This document shows, piece after piece, positions 18,201 through 27,882 of a stretch of 64,000 bases of DNA. The position numbers were made by a program, and so were the translations under genes. Position 1 is the first letter of the stretch. Every line of letters starts with the position of its first letter. Location: NCBI GenBank assembly GCA_964415065.1, contig CAYPYX010000004.1, forward strand, positions 1-64,000, read 5' to 3'. The notes under the pieces are model-generated. The model was not told the origin of the DNA. It was given only the letters and a program-made list of their open reading frames with translations, and ran no database searches. Origin of the DNA: VMCP01 sp964415065 (lineage in GTDB: Bacteria > Bacteroidota > Bacteroidia > NS11-12g > UBA955).

Positions 18201-18260
18201 TTACCACATATATGTAAATAGGAATAATTCCATTGCCAATGTTGCTCTTTTTATGCAACT

Positions 18261-21200
18261 TTAACTGCGAGGATCCGGTTTTACTCCCAGTTTTTCCATT
18301 TTTGCAACCTCCAATGCTACTACTCCGAAATCTTCAATAACAACACCCCACAAACGATAAATACCCCGGCCTTTAAAGGGATATCGCGCTACAACAGGCG
18401 GAAAATGGACACTATCAAAAAAGTAGCCATCCCGGTCTAGCCACGTTCCAAAGTTCATTTCCTTACCACCAATAGTCTTGGTGGGCTTCACCGTAACCAA
18501 ACGTCCTTCAATGTAAATGGATTTACCTAAAAGTTCATGCAGCTTGCGACCTCGAATTTGAGATTCTGGAATCGAGTCAGGCTCAACCAACTCAAATGGA
18601 TTGACCAATGTGAATCCCAATAATTCTCGCTGGTCAATGGCTACCTCAATCGGATTGTCTTCTAGCGATGGTAATTCATACTCTTTTGTTTTTTCTCGAA
18701 ATAAAACCGGTTGAGCCAAATCGCCTAACCGTTCTATGGCTTTATCGGAACTGGATTTTTTGGGTGTTTTCTTTTTTTCGCTAGCGTAAAGTGCATGGGC
18801 CTCCCACAATAATTCTTTGCGCGACTTGTCCGTAAATCGCAATGCACCAATCTGTATGAGTAATTTGAATTGCTCAAGTCCCGGTTGACAACGATTTTTA
18901 AAATCGTCTAAATCTATAAAAGGCAATAATTGTTCGCGTTCAATTCTCTGGATTAATTGAGCTTCCATTCCTTGAATCAAACCCAATCCCAACCAAATGG
19001 TGGAACCTTTGATTCGCGTAAGTCCACCACTGTTTTGAACGCAAGGTAGTTGAACATCTGCTCCACACATTTTGGCTGCGTGAACATAGAATTCCGTGCG
19101 ATAAAATCCCCCGAAATTATTGATTACCGCGGTGTAGAATTCCAACGGGTAGTAGGTTTTAAGGTGTAAACTCTGATAACTCTCTACGGCATAGCTCGCA
19201 CTATGTCCCTTAGCAAAGCTGTATCCTGCAAAACTTTCAATCTGATGCCATACCTCCTGAATGAGCTTTGGGGGATGTTTTTTCGCGCTGGCTTGGGCAA
19301 AAAATTGGTCTTTCACTTTTTGGAATTCTTCCCGACTACGGAATTTACCACTCATGCCTCTTCGGAGTACATCACTTTCCGCTAGTCCCAAGCCCGCGAA
19401 TTCATTGGCCACTCGAATTACATCCTCTTGGTACACCATAATTCCATAGGTTTCCGGCAATATGGTTTGCATGATGGGGTGTGCCTCATTTCGTTTTTGG
19501 GGATCAATATGTCGCTCAATAAAAGTGCGCATCATCCCGCTACGGGCAACTCCCGGTCGAATCACACTACTTGCTGCCACTAAAGTCAGGTAATCACGGC
19601 ATCGCAATTTTCTTAAAAGTTGCCGCATAGCGGGACTTTCTACGTAAAAGCAGCCCATGGTATTGCCATGGGCTATGATGCGCGCAATTTTCTCATCGTT
19701 TTTAAATTCTTGAATCCGATGAATATCGAGTTCTATTCCTCGGTTTTCGCGCACGTAAATCACGGCGTCTTTGATGTGTCCAAGCCCACGTTGGCTCAAA
19801 ATATCAAATTTAGCTAGGTTCAAATCTTCTGCTTCTAGCATGCTAAATTGAACCGATGGAAAGCCTTTTGGCGGTAAATCCAGTGCAGAATAGTGATATA
19901 AGGACTTTTCAGAGATCAATATACCTCCAACATGCAAACTGCGATAATTCGGTAAGTTGTGTATTTTTTGTGCATGCCTCAATAATTCGCTGTACAACGA
20001 TTCTTTATCGGGATGAAGTTCCGCGGTGTCGGTGTCGTATTCATATGTAGTTGTTCGAATGGGTATTGCCGCGTTGTTTCCTATTTGAGTTGGCGCCAGC
20101 ACATTTCTTGCTGTTGGAGTTGGCCTGCTTCCCGTTCGAGTTTCCGCCACTGCATTGCTTCCCGCTCGAGTTGTACCAACTCCTCCATATCCGCTACTTC
20201 CGCTTTGACTATTGCTTGTTGTTGCGCTACTACGCATCACCCGATTCCGCACGCGTTGTCCAACCCCAGGGGTGCTATACACCGAATCTCGGGAGTGTTT
20301 AACCGTGTTTTCGTCGGGCAAAAATTGCTCAAATTCTTTAGGAGAAAAATAGGAATGCCGTTCGAGAAGGGCATCAATTTCCGATTTGGGTAAGCCATAC
20401 ACTTTGCCCAATTCTCGAACTACCGCATTGGTTTGAAACGTATTGTATGTGGCCAGTAGGGCCGAATGCCCATTCCCATATTTGGTTAAAATATAATCCG
20501 TTACAGTGTCACGGTCTTGCCAAGAAAAATCAATATCAAAATCGGGCGGACTACTTCGGAAGGGATTAATGAATCGTTCAAAATACAGGTCCAAATCAAT
20601 AGGATCAACATCCGTAATGCGCAAGCAATACGCCACCATGCTATTGGCTCCGCTTCCCCGTCCCACATAAAAAAAGCCGCGCTCGCGCGCAAAACGACAG
20701 ATATCCCAATTGATGAGAAAATACGCGGTAAATCCCAGCTCGTAGATCAATTTCATTTCTTTTTCCAACCGCTCAGTAGTTTTAAACGTGTATTTCGGAT
20801 ATCGGTATTTCAATCCCTCAAAAGCCAAGTCCCGCATCATTCTATAGTCTTCGTCGGGATCTCCGGTGTACGTTTTTTTGTTTTGGGGGACGTCAAATTC
20901 GAACATCCATTGAAATGGGTGCAGCTGCGAGGACTGATTCCACAGTGAAGCATAGAGTGCAAATTTTTTCTTCAATTCGTGCATGAACAGGAGGATTTCG
21001 TGCTGTGAACAAGTGGCCAAGGGGTTGAGTTTGGTTAACAAGCAATTGTGGTCAATGCACCTGAGTAAAGTGTGGGTTAGATAGTCGTCTGGAGTTCTCA
21101 ACACAGCCCGATGGTACGCAATTAACCGTTGAGGATGAAACCTCCATTGCGACAAAGGCAGTTGACGTATATCTCGATGCGTCACCCCTAAAACGGCATT

Positions 21201-21602
21201 TAATGGAATATCTTTCGGGCGGAAGGCAGATGCTTTTTTAAAGGTATATAAAACGTATACATCGGGCAGGGTGGGAGCCCATTGCGGGAACGGTTGGTTT
21301 TTGTGAATGTATTCCGTGAGAAATTGATTGATTTGTGCAAATCCATGCTGATTTTGGGAGATTAAGGTATACAGGGATTCGTCGCCATTTCGCACATCCA
21401 CACCGGTTAAGGCAATTACTCCGGGATGTTTTTTTGCTTCGCGTTGAAAATTACTGACTCCACTCACATTATTAATATCGGCAAGCAATACACACAATGG
21501 TTCACCCATTATATCTGCTTGGCTTTGCGCCCAGCGAATAATGTCTTCGGGGCTCATTAATCCGTATCGAAGGCTGAAGTAAGAATAACAATGAAGTAGC
21601 AT
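18261..21602 (-). CDS. dnaE: DNA polymerase III alpha subunit, short Bacteroidota-type DnaE
   Basis: C-family DNA polymerase, 1113 residues. The N-terminal PHP-like domain starts MLLHCYSYFSLRYGLMSPED and lacks the HxH metal motif, so it is probably inactive as a nuclease. The palm contains the catalytic aspartates in PPDFDIDFSW near residue 355, with GRGSGANSMVAYCL before it. The fingers and the GYSFAKGHSASYAVESYQSL region are intact, and a C-terminal OB-like part ends the protein. It is shorter than replicative DnaE1 (over 1400 in this phylum), so an accessory or translesion role is likely. Residues about 440-518 are a Ser/Thr/Gly/Arg-rich insertion with a 10-residue period (TRAGSNAVAE, TRTGSRPTPT, TQIGNNAAIP). 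No imuA/imuB partner is visible next to it. Confidence 0.9.
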   Translation of the reverse strand: MLLHCYSYFSLRYGLMSPEDIIRWAQSQADIMGEPLCVLLADINNVSGVSNFQREAKKHPGVIALTGVDVRNGDESLYTLISQNQHGFAQINQFLTEYIHKNQPFPQWAPTLPDVYVLYTFKKASAFRPKDIPLNAVLGVTHRDIRQLPLSQWRFHPQRLIAYHRAVLRTPDDYLTHTLLRCIDHNCLLTKLNPLATCSQHEILLFMHELKKKFALYASLWNQSSQLHPFQWMFEFDVPQNKKTYTGDPDEDYRMMRDLAFEGLKYRYPKYTFKTTERLEKEMKLIYELGFTAYFLINWDICRFARERGFFYVGRGSGANSMVAYCLRITDVDPIDLDLYFERFINPFRSSPPDFDIDFSWQDRDTVTDYILTKYGNGHSALLATYNTFQTNAVVRELGKVYGLPKSEIDALLERHSYFSPKEFEQFLPDENTVKHSRDSVYSTPGVGQRVRNRVMRSSATTSNSQSGSSGYGGVGTTRAGSNAVAETRTGSRPTPTARNVLAPTQIGNNAAIPIRTTTYEYDTDTAELHPDKESLYSELLRHAQKIHNLPNYRSLHVGGILISEKSLYHYSALDLPPKGFPSVQFSMLEAEDLNLAKFDILSQRGLGHIKDAVIYVRENRGIELDIHRIQEFKNDEKIARIIAHGNTMGCFYVESPAMRQLLRKLRCRDYLTLVAASSVIRPGVARSGMMRTFIERHIDPQKRNEAHPIMQTILPETYGIMVYQEDVIRVANEFAGLGLAESDVLRRGMSGKFRSREEFQKVKDQFFAQASAKKHPPKLIQEVWHQIESFAGYSFAKGHSASYAVESYQSLHLKTYYPLEFYTAVINNFGGFYRTEFYVHAAKMCGADVQLPCVQNSGGLTRIKGSTIWLGLGLIQGMEAQLIQRIEREQLLPFIDLDDFKNRCQPGLEQFKLLIQIGALRFTDKSRKELLWEAHALYASEKKKTPKKSSSDKAIERLGDLAQPVLFREKTKEYELPSLEDNPIEVAIDQRELLGFTLVNPFELVEPDSIPESQIRGRKLHELLGKSIYIEGRLVTVKPTKTIGGKEMNFGTWLDRDGYFFDSVHFPPVVARYPFKGRGIYRLWGVVIEDFGVVALEVAKMEKLGVKPDPRS

Positions 21603-22074
21603 TTTGGTAAATATTTTAACAAAAATATGATAGCAAATTAATCAAAATATTTCAAGATTGCCGCTCATGTTGAAAAAATAATAGGAGTACTTTTTGCGAA
21701 AATTGCAAAAAAAGTATTCCTGTTTGAATCTCTAACGGAATCACTGTTTGAAACCGTAACTGCAATCCCCAAAACCTAGGAGAACTCAAAATAGGAGGGA
21801 TATTAAATCCTATTGTCAATGGATTTCACGAAGATATACCTATGTAGAATCTAGATTTTTATACAATAATTACATTGTTGTGACAATTTGGTTATTGTAA
21901 TAAACGGAATCAAAATATTAAATAATAATAAATAGTTGAGCTGGGGTTATTGTAAAGTTCTAAGATGCAATATGAAGGTCGAAATCCTTTGTATAAGCTT
22001 ATTAGTCAAAATCTTATTGTTTAATTTACAATAATTGATTTTATCTGATTAAGTTTGAAAAAAGCTTTAAAAGA
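21603..22074. promoter_or_regulatory. Long AT-rich regulatory region between dnaE and the four-CBM gene
   Basis: No gene is seen in these 472 bases. The right half holds several ATTGTAA/TTACAAT-like elements: TACAATAATTACATTGTTG near 21862, ATTGTAA at 21894, ATTGTAAA at 21949, and the full operator at 22016-22032. TAAGTTTG at 22050-22057 fits the TAnnTTTG -7 box and would start transcription about 10 bases before the ATG at 22075. Confidence 0.55.
22016..22032 (+). promoter_or_regulatory. Predicted Nudix-regulator operator in front of four-CBM gene
   Basis: ATTGTTTAATTTACAAT matches 15 of 17 bases of the perfect palindrome at 36064-36080 ahead of the Nudix-type regulator, and the next four bases (AATT) also agree. 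It lies 18 bases upstream of the putative -7 box, over the -33 position. Confidence 0.65.
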
Positions 22075-23736
22075 ATGAAAAAACTTTACACATTATTGGT
22101 TTTTGGATTGGCGTCCGTTGCGGCATTCGCTCAATCCAAGCAAAATGTCACCTTTAAGGTAGACATGAACAATTATTCCGCTACATCGTATTCAGCGGTA
22201 TATGTTAATGGTACCTACAACAGCTGGTGCGGAACTTGTAATCCCTTAACAGACTCTGATCAAGACGGTGTTTGGGAAGGTACATTTGAGATTACAGCCG
22301 ATTCTATTGAGTACAAATTCACATTAGACGGTTGGAATGGACAAGAAAACCTAACAGCAGGAACCACCTGTACAAAAACCACATCTGGTTTCACCAATCG
22401 TTTTGTGAAATTGAACGGTGATGTTACTTTAGATAAAGTTTGCTGGAACAGTTGTGATGCTTGTGTTCAAGTAACTAAAAAGACTGTTGTTTTCAATGTT
22501 AACATGAAGCAATACGGAAAATCATTTTCTAAAGTATATGTTTCAGGTACATTCAACGGATGGAGTGGAAATGCGAATGAAATGACAGATGCTGATGGAG
22601 ATAAAGTTTATTCTGATACCATCGAATTAACCGACGATTCCATTGAATATAAATTCCAAGTAGATGGTTGGGCCGACGATGAAAAGTTAACTGCAGGTTC
22701 ATCTTGTACTAAAACCACATCTGGTTTTACCAATCGTTTTGCTAAACTAACAGGCAACAAAGTATTTAGTAATGTATGTTGGGCAAGTTGCTCTGAGTGT
22801 ACCAATGATGTTACCTTTAAAGTAGATATGAACAAATATGCAGGTGCATCGTTTACCGGTGTTTATGTAAATGGTTCATTTAATGGATGGTGCGGATCTT
22901 GTAATCCCATGTTAGACGATGATAAAGACGGAATCTGGGAAGTGAAATTACCTTTGCCTCAAGATTCTATTGAATTTAAGTATACCTTGGATGGCTGGAA
23001 CGGCCAAGAGAGCTTGCAGGAAGGTTCATCTTGTACTAAAACCACTTCAGGTTATACCAATCGTTTCTTGAAAATTACAGGTGCAACAGTATTGGATGTA
23101 GTTTGTTGGGAATCTTGTGTTTCATGCGCAAACACTAAAGAAAAAGCGAATGTAACTTTCCAAGTAGATATTCGTGGCTTCGGTGGATCTTATTCTACTG
23201 TTAATTTGAATGGTACATTCAACGGCTGGTGTGGATCTTGCATCGCAATGACCGATGATAACAAAGACAGCATTTACACAGTTACTGTGCCATTGTTTGC
23301 TGGAGATACAATCGAATATAAATTCACTGCTGATGGATGGGCTAATGATGAGAAATTCTCAGGCGGAGAGCCTTGCACAAAAACAACCGGTGGATTTACA
23401 AACCGTTACAACGTTGTAACTGGTGATACTACTTATCCTGTAGTTTGTTGGGCTAAATGTACTGCATGTCAAACAAACGATGCGACTGCTTTGGTAGCTA
23501 CTTCATTGAACGTGTATCCAAACCCAACTGAAGGGGTATTGTATTTCAACAGCAATTCAAATATCACTGCAGCTCAAGTATTCGATTTGAGTGGTAAATT
23601 ATTAGTATCTGAGCGATTCACTACAAATGCTGTTAACAATCAATTGAATGTAACGGGTTTCCAAAACGGTTTGTATATTTTATCTGTACAAACTGCAAAT
23701 GGAACTTTGAACAAGCAGTTCTCAGTAAATAAGTAA
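22075..23736 (+). CDS. T9SS-secreted protein of four tandem carbohydrate-binding modules
   Basis: Secreted glucan-binding protein with no catalytic domain. A signal peptide (MKKLYTLLVFGLASVAAFAQ) is followed by four modules of about 110 residues. Each has the pattern VTFKVDMN, YVNGxFNGWCGxCNPM, DSIEYKFTLDGW, CTKTTSGFTNRF and VCWxSCxxC. This is an E-set/starch-binding-like beta-sandwich module that other Bacteroidota attach to GH16 laminarinases. Paired cysteines in each module probably form disulfides. The C-terminal about 80 residues (LNVYPNPTEGVLYF to KQFSVNK) are a type A T9SS sorting domain, so the protein should be displayed on or released from the cell surface. A shared operator suggests co-regulation with the hydrolase operon at 23.8-36.0 kb. 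Confidence 0.9.
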   Translation: MKKLYTLLVFGLASVAAFAQSKQNVTFKVDMNNYSATSYSAVYVNGTYNSWCGTCNPLTDSDQDGVWEGTFEITADSIEYKFTLDGWNGQENLTAGTTCTKTTSGFTNRFVKLNGDVTLDKVCWNSCDACVQVTKKTVVFNVNMKQYGKSFSKVYVSGTFNGWSGNANEMTDADGDKVYSDTIELTDDSIEYKFQVDGWADDEKLTAGSSCTKTTSGFTNRFAKLTGNKVFSNVCWASCSECTNDVTFKVDMNKYAGASFTGVYVNGSFNGWCGSCNPMLDDDKDGIWEVKLPLPQDSIEFKYTLDGWNGQESLQEGSSCTKTTSGYTNRFLKITGATVLDVVCWESCVSCANTKEKANVTFQVDIRGFGGSYSTVNLNGTFNGWCGSCIAMTDDNKDSIYTVTVPLFAGDTIEYKFTADGWANDEKFSGGEPCTKTTGGFTNRYNVVTGDTTYPVVCWAKCTACQTNDATALVATSLNVYPNPTEGVLYFNSNSNITAAQVFDLSGKLLVSERFTTNAVNNQLNVTGFQNGLYILSVQTANGTLNKQFSVNK

Positions 23737-23777
23737 CTTCTAACTTCGGTTAAGTTAATTCATATTATTTCAAAAAT

Positions 23778-23812
23778 AAGGGCCGCCTGAAAAGGTGGCC
23801 CTTGTTTTTTTA
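23778..23812. terminator. Strong bidirectional intrinsic terminator
   Basis: AAGGGCCGCC at 23778-23787 pairs with GGTGGCCCTT at 23794-23803 (one G-T) around loop TGAAAA. It is followed by GTTTTTTTA on the plus strand and preceded by an A-rich run that gives a U-tract on the minus strand. It sits between the convergent four-CBM and GH16 genes and should end both. Confidence 0.93.
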
Positions 23813-23825
23813 TAGCATTATTGTA

Positions 23826-24704
23826 TTACTGTGGAATATATTTAAACGAGCGAATAATCAGTTCTACCGGTTTGCCATCGCTGGGACCTTGTCCACCAAG
23901 TAACCATAAATTAATTCTGGGATTCGTGGTTACTCCCGGTTCTGGAATCACAATTGGATCCGAAGAAATTCCACCCTCTGTTTTAACCCGAGGCTGATTG
24001 GTGTTATCGAATTGCCAAGAAGCGATTTGTTGATTCCCTGGATACGTATCCCCCAAGAAAGACTTCCATGAAATTAGTTCAGGTCTCCAAGTAAATGCAT
24101 GAGTAGTGACTCCTTTCAAGGCAGAAACAGCCATTTTAGGCTTGTGGGAACGCTCAGAATAGGCAATGGGATTATCGAAAATAACAGGCTGAACTGAATA
24201 AGTCAATGTTAATGAATCATTGGCGTTAAACCACTTAGAAAATTCAATATCCACTTCGCTGTTAGCCGCTGAAAAAAATGAATTATTATCCCATGTAAAC
24301 AACCCAACAACAACACGTTCATTTAATGTGGCAACATCACTTCCAACGGTAAAAATGTAGGTTCCATAACCCGTATTTTCTGTGCAAACAACTTCGGAAG
24401 TCTGCCATCTGCCGTTGATAAAGTCAATTCTTAAATGTAAGTATCCCTTAGAATCTACCCAAACCAAACTGTCTTTATTAAACACATTTGGACCCGGTCC
24501 CACTGGCCAGCTGCTCTCTTTAATTTTCCAACCGTAACCAGAAAATATAATGTCACCAGAATCGCGGATAACTGTTGGCTTATTCGGGGGATCAGATTGC
24601 TCACAGGCAGTAGAAAAAAGGGAAAATCCCAAAGTTAAACTTGTGGCAATGCCTATTCGTTGCATCCAGTTTTTTGCGGATGATGATTTCTTTATTAGAT
24701 TCAT
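23826..24704 (-). CDS. GH16-fold lipoprotein, predicted beta-glucanase
   Basis: Lipoprotein (lipobox LFSTAC with Cys near residue 34) with a concanavalin-like GH16 fold. The catalytic-type motif SEVDIEFSKW near residue 147 fits the ExDxE pattern of GH16, with two Glu as nucleophile and acid/base. Strands around YGWKIKESSWPVGPGPNVF and ISWKSFLGD fit the usual substrate cleft, and THAFTWRPELISW matches the HxYxxxW-type segment. Length 292 residues. Last gene of the minus-strand glucan operon, 65 bases after GH3. The likely role is endo-cleavage of beta-glucan at the cell surface; linkage preference cannot be read from the sequence. Confidence 0.8.
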   Translation of the reverse strand: MNLIKKSSSAKNWMQRIGIATSLTLGFSLFSTACEQSDPPNKPTVIRDSGDIIFSGYGWKIKESSWPVGPGPNVFNKDSLVWVDSKGYLHLRIDFINGRWQTSEVVCTENTGYGTYIFTVGSDVATLNERVVVGLFTWDNNSFFSAANSEVDIEFSKWFNANDSLTLTYSVQPVIFDNPIAYSERSHKPKMAVSALKGVTTHAFTWRPELISWKSFLGDTYPGNQQIASWQFDNTNQPRVKTEGGISSDPIVIPEPGVTTNPRINLWLLGGQGPSDGKPVELIIRSFKYIPQ

Positions 24705-24769
24705 GGTTTAAGGAAGTATGTTTTTATTTGCCAAATTGCTTTAGTTTTTACAGAAGCTAAATGCATGTA

Positions 24770-27745
24770 TTAATGAAATTCAATATTCTCAGGAAAATAA
24801 ATGGTTTGCTTTAATTGGTTTACTCGAATTTCAAAATCACCCTTTTCTACCACTCGCTTCAAGTCTTTATGGATAAAACTCAACTGTTCAATTCCGAAAA
24901 ATAATCTCAAATGAAGGGTTTCGCCGGGTTGTAAAACAGGTGTCTTTTGAAATGCAATCAATCGCTTATCGGAAGGGGTAATACTTGCAAACAAATCGCT
25001 AGCATATATTTGAACTACTTCGCGACCTGCAACTTTACCCGTATTGGTTACATCAATATCCACCGTGTAACCGTAAGTTTCCCAATTTTTAGTTATTGAA
25101 TTTAAATCTACATCTTGCAGGGGAATGGATTTTTCATTTTCCGCACTTGTAATCTTAGCTGAATTACTGGATTGATTAAGCGTGCTGGATTGACTGTTAT
25201 TTTTGGATTTTATAGGAAATTCTGACGAGTTAATTGATTGATTGAGCGTGCTGGATTGTTGTGACTCTGAGGATTTCTTTTCTAAGATGGTTTTATCATC
25301 AATAGTGCGAGGAAGTTGCTGAGGAATCACTGATAAATTCTCATATTTGAATTCTGTATAACTCAACCCATGTCCAAAATCAAATAGAGGATTGTATGCC
25401 GTTTTCCCAAATTTCGTGTCGTTTTTTTCAGTGTGCTTATGGTCGTAATGCACGATGTCGCCCGCAAATCGCGGATAGGTGTACGGTAATTTTCCGCTAG
25501 GATTATTCAAACCCAATAAGGTGTTTGCTATAGCTTTTCCTCCGAAATCCCCAGATAAATAGGCTTGAATTACGGCATCGGATTGCTCAACCAACGAAGT
25601 TACAATTCGAGGTCTTCCCGTATTTAAAACTAAAATAACGGGAATGTTTCTGCGTTTAAAATATGCCCATAATTGTTTGTCAGATTCGGAAACATTAATG
25701 GTTAAATCATGAATATTTCCGGGGATTTCCGTGCCAGGTTTTTCTCCAATACTCAATACCGCTACAGCATCCGCACCTACTATTATATCTAATAATTTCC
25801 AATACTTTTTACTTCCAAATGCTTGGGAATTCAAGGCAACTGAATCGGATTTTCCGCTTACTGAATCGAATAAACAAACCACCTGAGCATGTTGTTGTTT
25901 CAATGCCTGATAAAGAGTAGGGGTTGCTGGATTTTTAGAAATTTGATAACGTGAATCATCGCCTTGCCAGGTATGAGTCCATGCGCCATTGAGTAAGTTC
26001 ATGGAATGAGCTGCATTCCCGAATAGTAGGATTTTTTGACTAGATTTTAGAGGAAGCGCATTATTTTCGTTTTTTAACAAAGTGATGGATTCCTCTGCAA
26101 TAGAAAGAGCTAGTTTTTGGTGTTCATCAGTAGAATTGAGTATCCAATCGGTTGAGCTGGGTTGACTTTCGGTTGAACCGGACAGCGTGCGAGATGAAGT
26201 AGATTGACTTTCATTGGAATTAGGCTGTTTTTCGGATAAACTGCGTACCTTGTCGGATGAAACCGACTGCTTTTCGGATAAGCTTGACGGATTTTCAATG
26301 GAACCAATATTGTTTAAATTTACATAGTCAAACACATTGAAAACCTGCTTGGATTCGGCATCCAAATAAATGCCTGTTTTGTGTTTTACACGCAATATTC
26401 GTTTTACCGCCTCATCAATTCTCCACATCGGAACTTCTTGGTTATTAACGAGTTTAATTAATATTTCCGTAAATTGATAATCATTGGGCGTCATACTCAT
26501 GTCTACACCAGCGTTGATGGCTAACTTCACGGCTTCTTCCAGGGAGGCTGCTACTTTATGCGTATGATGTAGTTTATAAATATCTTCCCAATCCGTAACT
26601 GCAATACCTTTAAAATTCAATTCCTTACGAAGTAAAGTTGTCAGAATATCGTAATTGATATGAACAGGCGTACCATTGATTTCACCAGAATTAATCATAA
26701 GAGTCATCGCACCTGTCTGAATGGCTTTCTGGAAACCGGGTAAGTAATACTCTCTCAATTCACGTTCGGGAATCCAAGCTGGAGTGCGATCTTTACCACT
26801 TAGAGGCATGCCATAACCTAAGAAATGTTTCAAACATGCGGCAACAGCATCAGAGCTAATTTGCTTAGATGAATTCATGAAGTTTATTCCATGAACACCT
26901 TGATAACCAGATATCATGGAACCCACCAAAACCTGATTCAGAAATACATCTTCACCAAACGTTTCAAAATAACGCGACCACAAAGGTTGACGGGCTAAAT
27001 CAACAACTGGTGAAAAATTCCAATCCAATCCAGAAGCACGAACTTCTCTTGCAGTTGCAGCAGCCGCTTTTTGGACCATTTCTGGATTCCATGTAGCCGC
27101 TTGCGCTATTTGTTGCGGAAATAATGTCGCCCCCGTTGTATAATTGGCTCCGTGAATTGCATCAATTCCATAAATAATGGGAATATGTGTTTTTTTGTTC
27201 TCTAAATAACTTCCTTGTTTTTCCGCTCTTTTAATTCCAGTAACAATACGTTTCCATTCCTCTAAGTTCAACTCTCCCGAACCACAACCTACGTTTAAGA
27301 TAGAACCAACATGATACTTTTCAACGGCTACTCGCAGTTTTTCAGGATCCAATTCCACTGGTTGTTTTAATGCACATGGTTCTCCTTTTGCAATGACACC
27401 TAGGTCAATTTGGGTCATTTGGCCTACTTTTTCTTCGATCGACATGCCTGCAACAATTTGATCTAAGACACGATCAAAAAGACTGTCTTCTTGAGTAAGC
27501 TTGTTTAACTGTCCCCAGCGATCGTATTTTACTTTTCGAAATGCAGGTGCAGCATTCGGTAGCGTTTGTTGATTACCAAGGGGTTGAGCGTGCAGACTTC
27601 CCCCGTAATGGAAAAGGCTCTCTCTAAGTTGGTAATTACTTCCCGCTGATTGGAAAAAACTTCCCCCGAAATGGAAAAGGCTCTCTCCGAAAATGAAGAA
27701 ACAAACGAATATTAAACGATAATTATAAATGTGGTTTTTAGACAT
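24770..27745 (-). CDS. GH3 beta-glucosidase with low-complexity insertions
   Basis: Family GH3 glycosidase, expected to release glucose from beta-gluco-oligosaccharides in the periplasm. The N-terminal TIM barrel includes IPIIYGIDAIHGANY, ATLFPQQIAQAATWNPEM and KHFLGYG. The nucleophile Asp is in GIAVTDWEDI near residue 385. The alpha/beta domain (VAVLSIGEKPGTEIPG) and a C-terminal fibronectin-like domain (VTNTGKVAGREVVQIYASD) follow. It is longer than usual (991 residues) because of two Ser/Gln/Asn-rich insertions, about residues 480-540 and 830-880. The signal peptide is also unusual: an insertion of repeated ESLFHFGGS-type sequence lies between the hydrophobic core and the likely cleavage site LHAQ. 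It is 137 bases downstream of the preceding operon gene. Confidence 0.92.
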   Translation of the reverse strand: MSKNHIYNYRLIFVCFFIFGESLFHFGGSFFQSAGSNYQLRESLFHYGGSLHAQPLGNQQTLPNAAPAFRKVKYDRWGQLNKLTQEDSLFDRVLDQIVAGMSIEEKVGQMTQIDLGVIAKGEPCALKQPVELDPEKLRVAVEKYHVGSILNVGCGSGELNLEEWKRIVTGIKRAEKQGSYLENKKTHIPIIYGIDAIHGANYTTGATLFPQQIAQAATWNPEMVQKAAAATAREVRASGLDWNFSPVVDLARQPLWSRYFETFGEDVFLNQVLVGSMISGYQGVHGINFMNSSKQISSDAVAACLKHFLGYGMPLSGKDRTPAWIPERELREYYLPGFQKAIQTGAMTLMINSGEINGTPVHINYDILTTLLRKELNFKGIAVTDWEDIYKLHHTHKVAASLEEAVKLAINAGVDMSMTPNDYQFTEILIKLVNNQEVPMWRIDEAVKRILRVKHKTGIYLDAESKQVFNVFDYVNLNNIGSIENPSSLSEKQSVSSDKVRSLSEKQPNSNESQSTSSRTLSGSTESQPSSTDWILNSTDEHQKLALSIAEESITLLKNENNALPLKSSQKILLFGNAAHSMNLLNGAWTHTWQGDDSRYQISKNPATPTLYQALKQQHAQVVCLFDSVSGKSDSVALNSQAFGSKKYWKLLDIIVGADAVAVLSIGEKPGTEIPGNIHDLTINVSESDKQLWAYFKRRNIPVILVLNTGRPRIVTSLVEQSDAVIQAYLSGDFGGKAIANTLLGLNNPSGKLPYTYPRFAGDIVHYDHKHTEKNDTKFGKTAYNPLFDFGHGLSYTEFKYENLSVIPQQLPRTIDDKTILEKKSSESQQSSTLNQSINSSEFPIKSKNNSQSSTLNQSSNSAKITSAENEKSIPLQDVDLNSITKNWETYGYTVDIDVTNTGKVAGREVVQIYASDLFASITPSDKRLIAFQKTPVLQPGETLHLRLFFGIEQLSFIHKDLKRVVEKGDFEIRVNQLKQTIYFPENIEFH
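27596..27687 (-). repeat. 29-bp direct repeat inside GH3 signal-peptide region
   Basis: Two 29-base copies (27596-27624 and 27659-27687), 63 bases apart and in frame, differ at one base. Each starts ACTTCCCCCG, related to the scattered CCCCCGAAA element, and ends with AAAAGGCTCTCTC. They encode the duplicated ESLFHFGGS / ESLFHYGGS peptides. Confidence 0.85.
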
Positions 27746-27882
27746 TTTTAATGATGTTTGAGTTGAAATTGGGTTAATAATGGAGTGGAATTAAATCGTA
27801 TTAAATATTTGAATAACAATTTATTATAAGTTAAACTGGTTGTGTAATTCAATTTGAACAATATGAAGTAATATTTGAAATA

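Noticed and set aside
27746..27882. Separate regulated promoter with operator in front of GH3
   Set aside because: AT-rich, but I find no ATTGTAAA/TTTACAAT match and no convincing -7/-33 pair; the gene may simply be in the operon.
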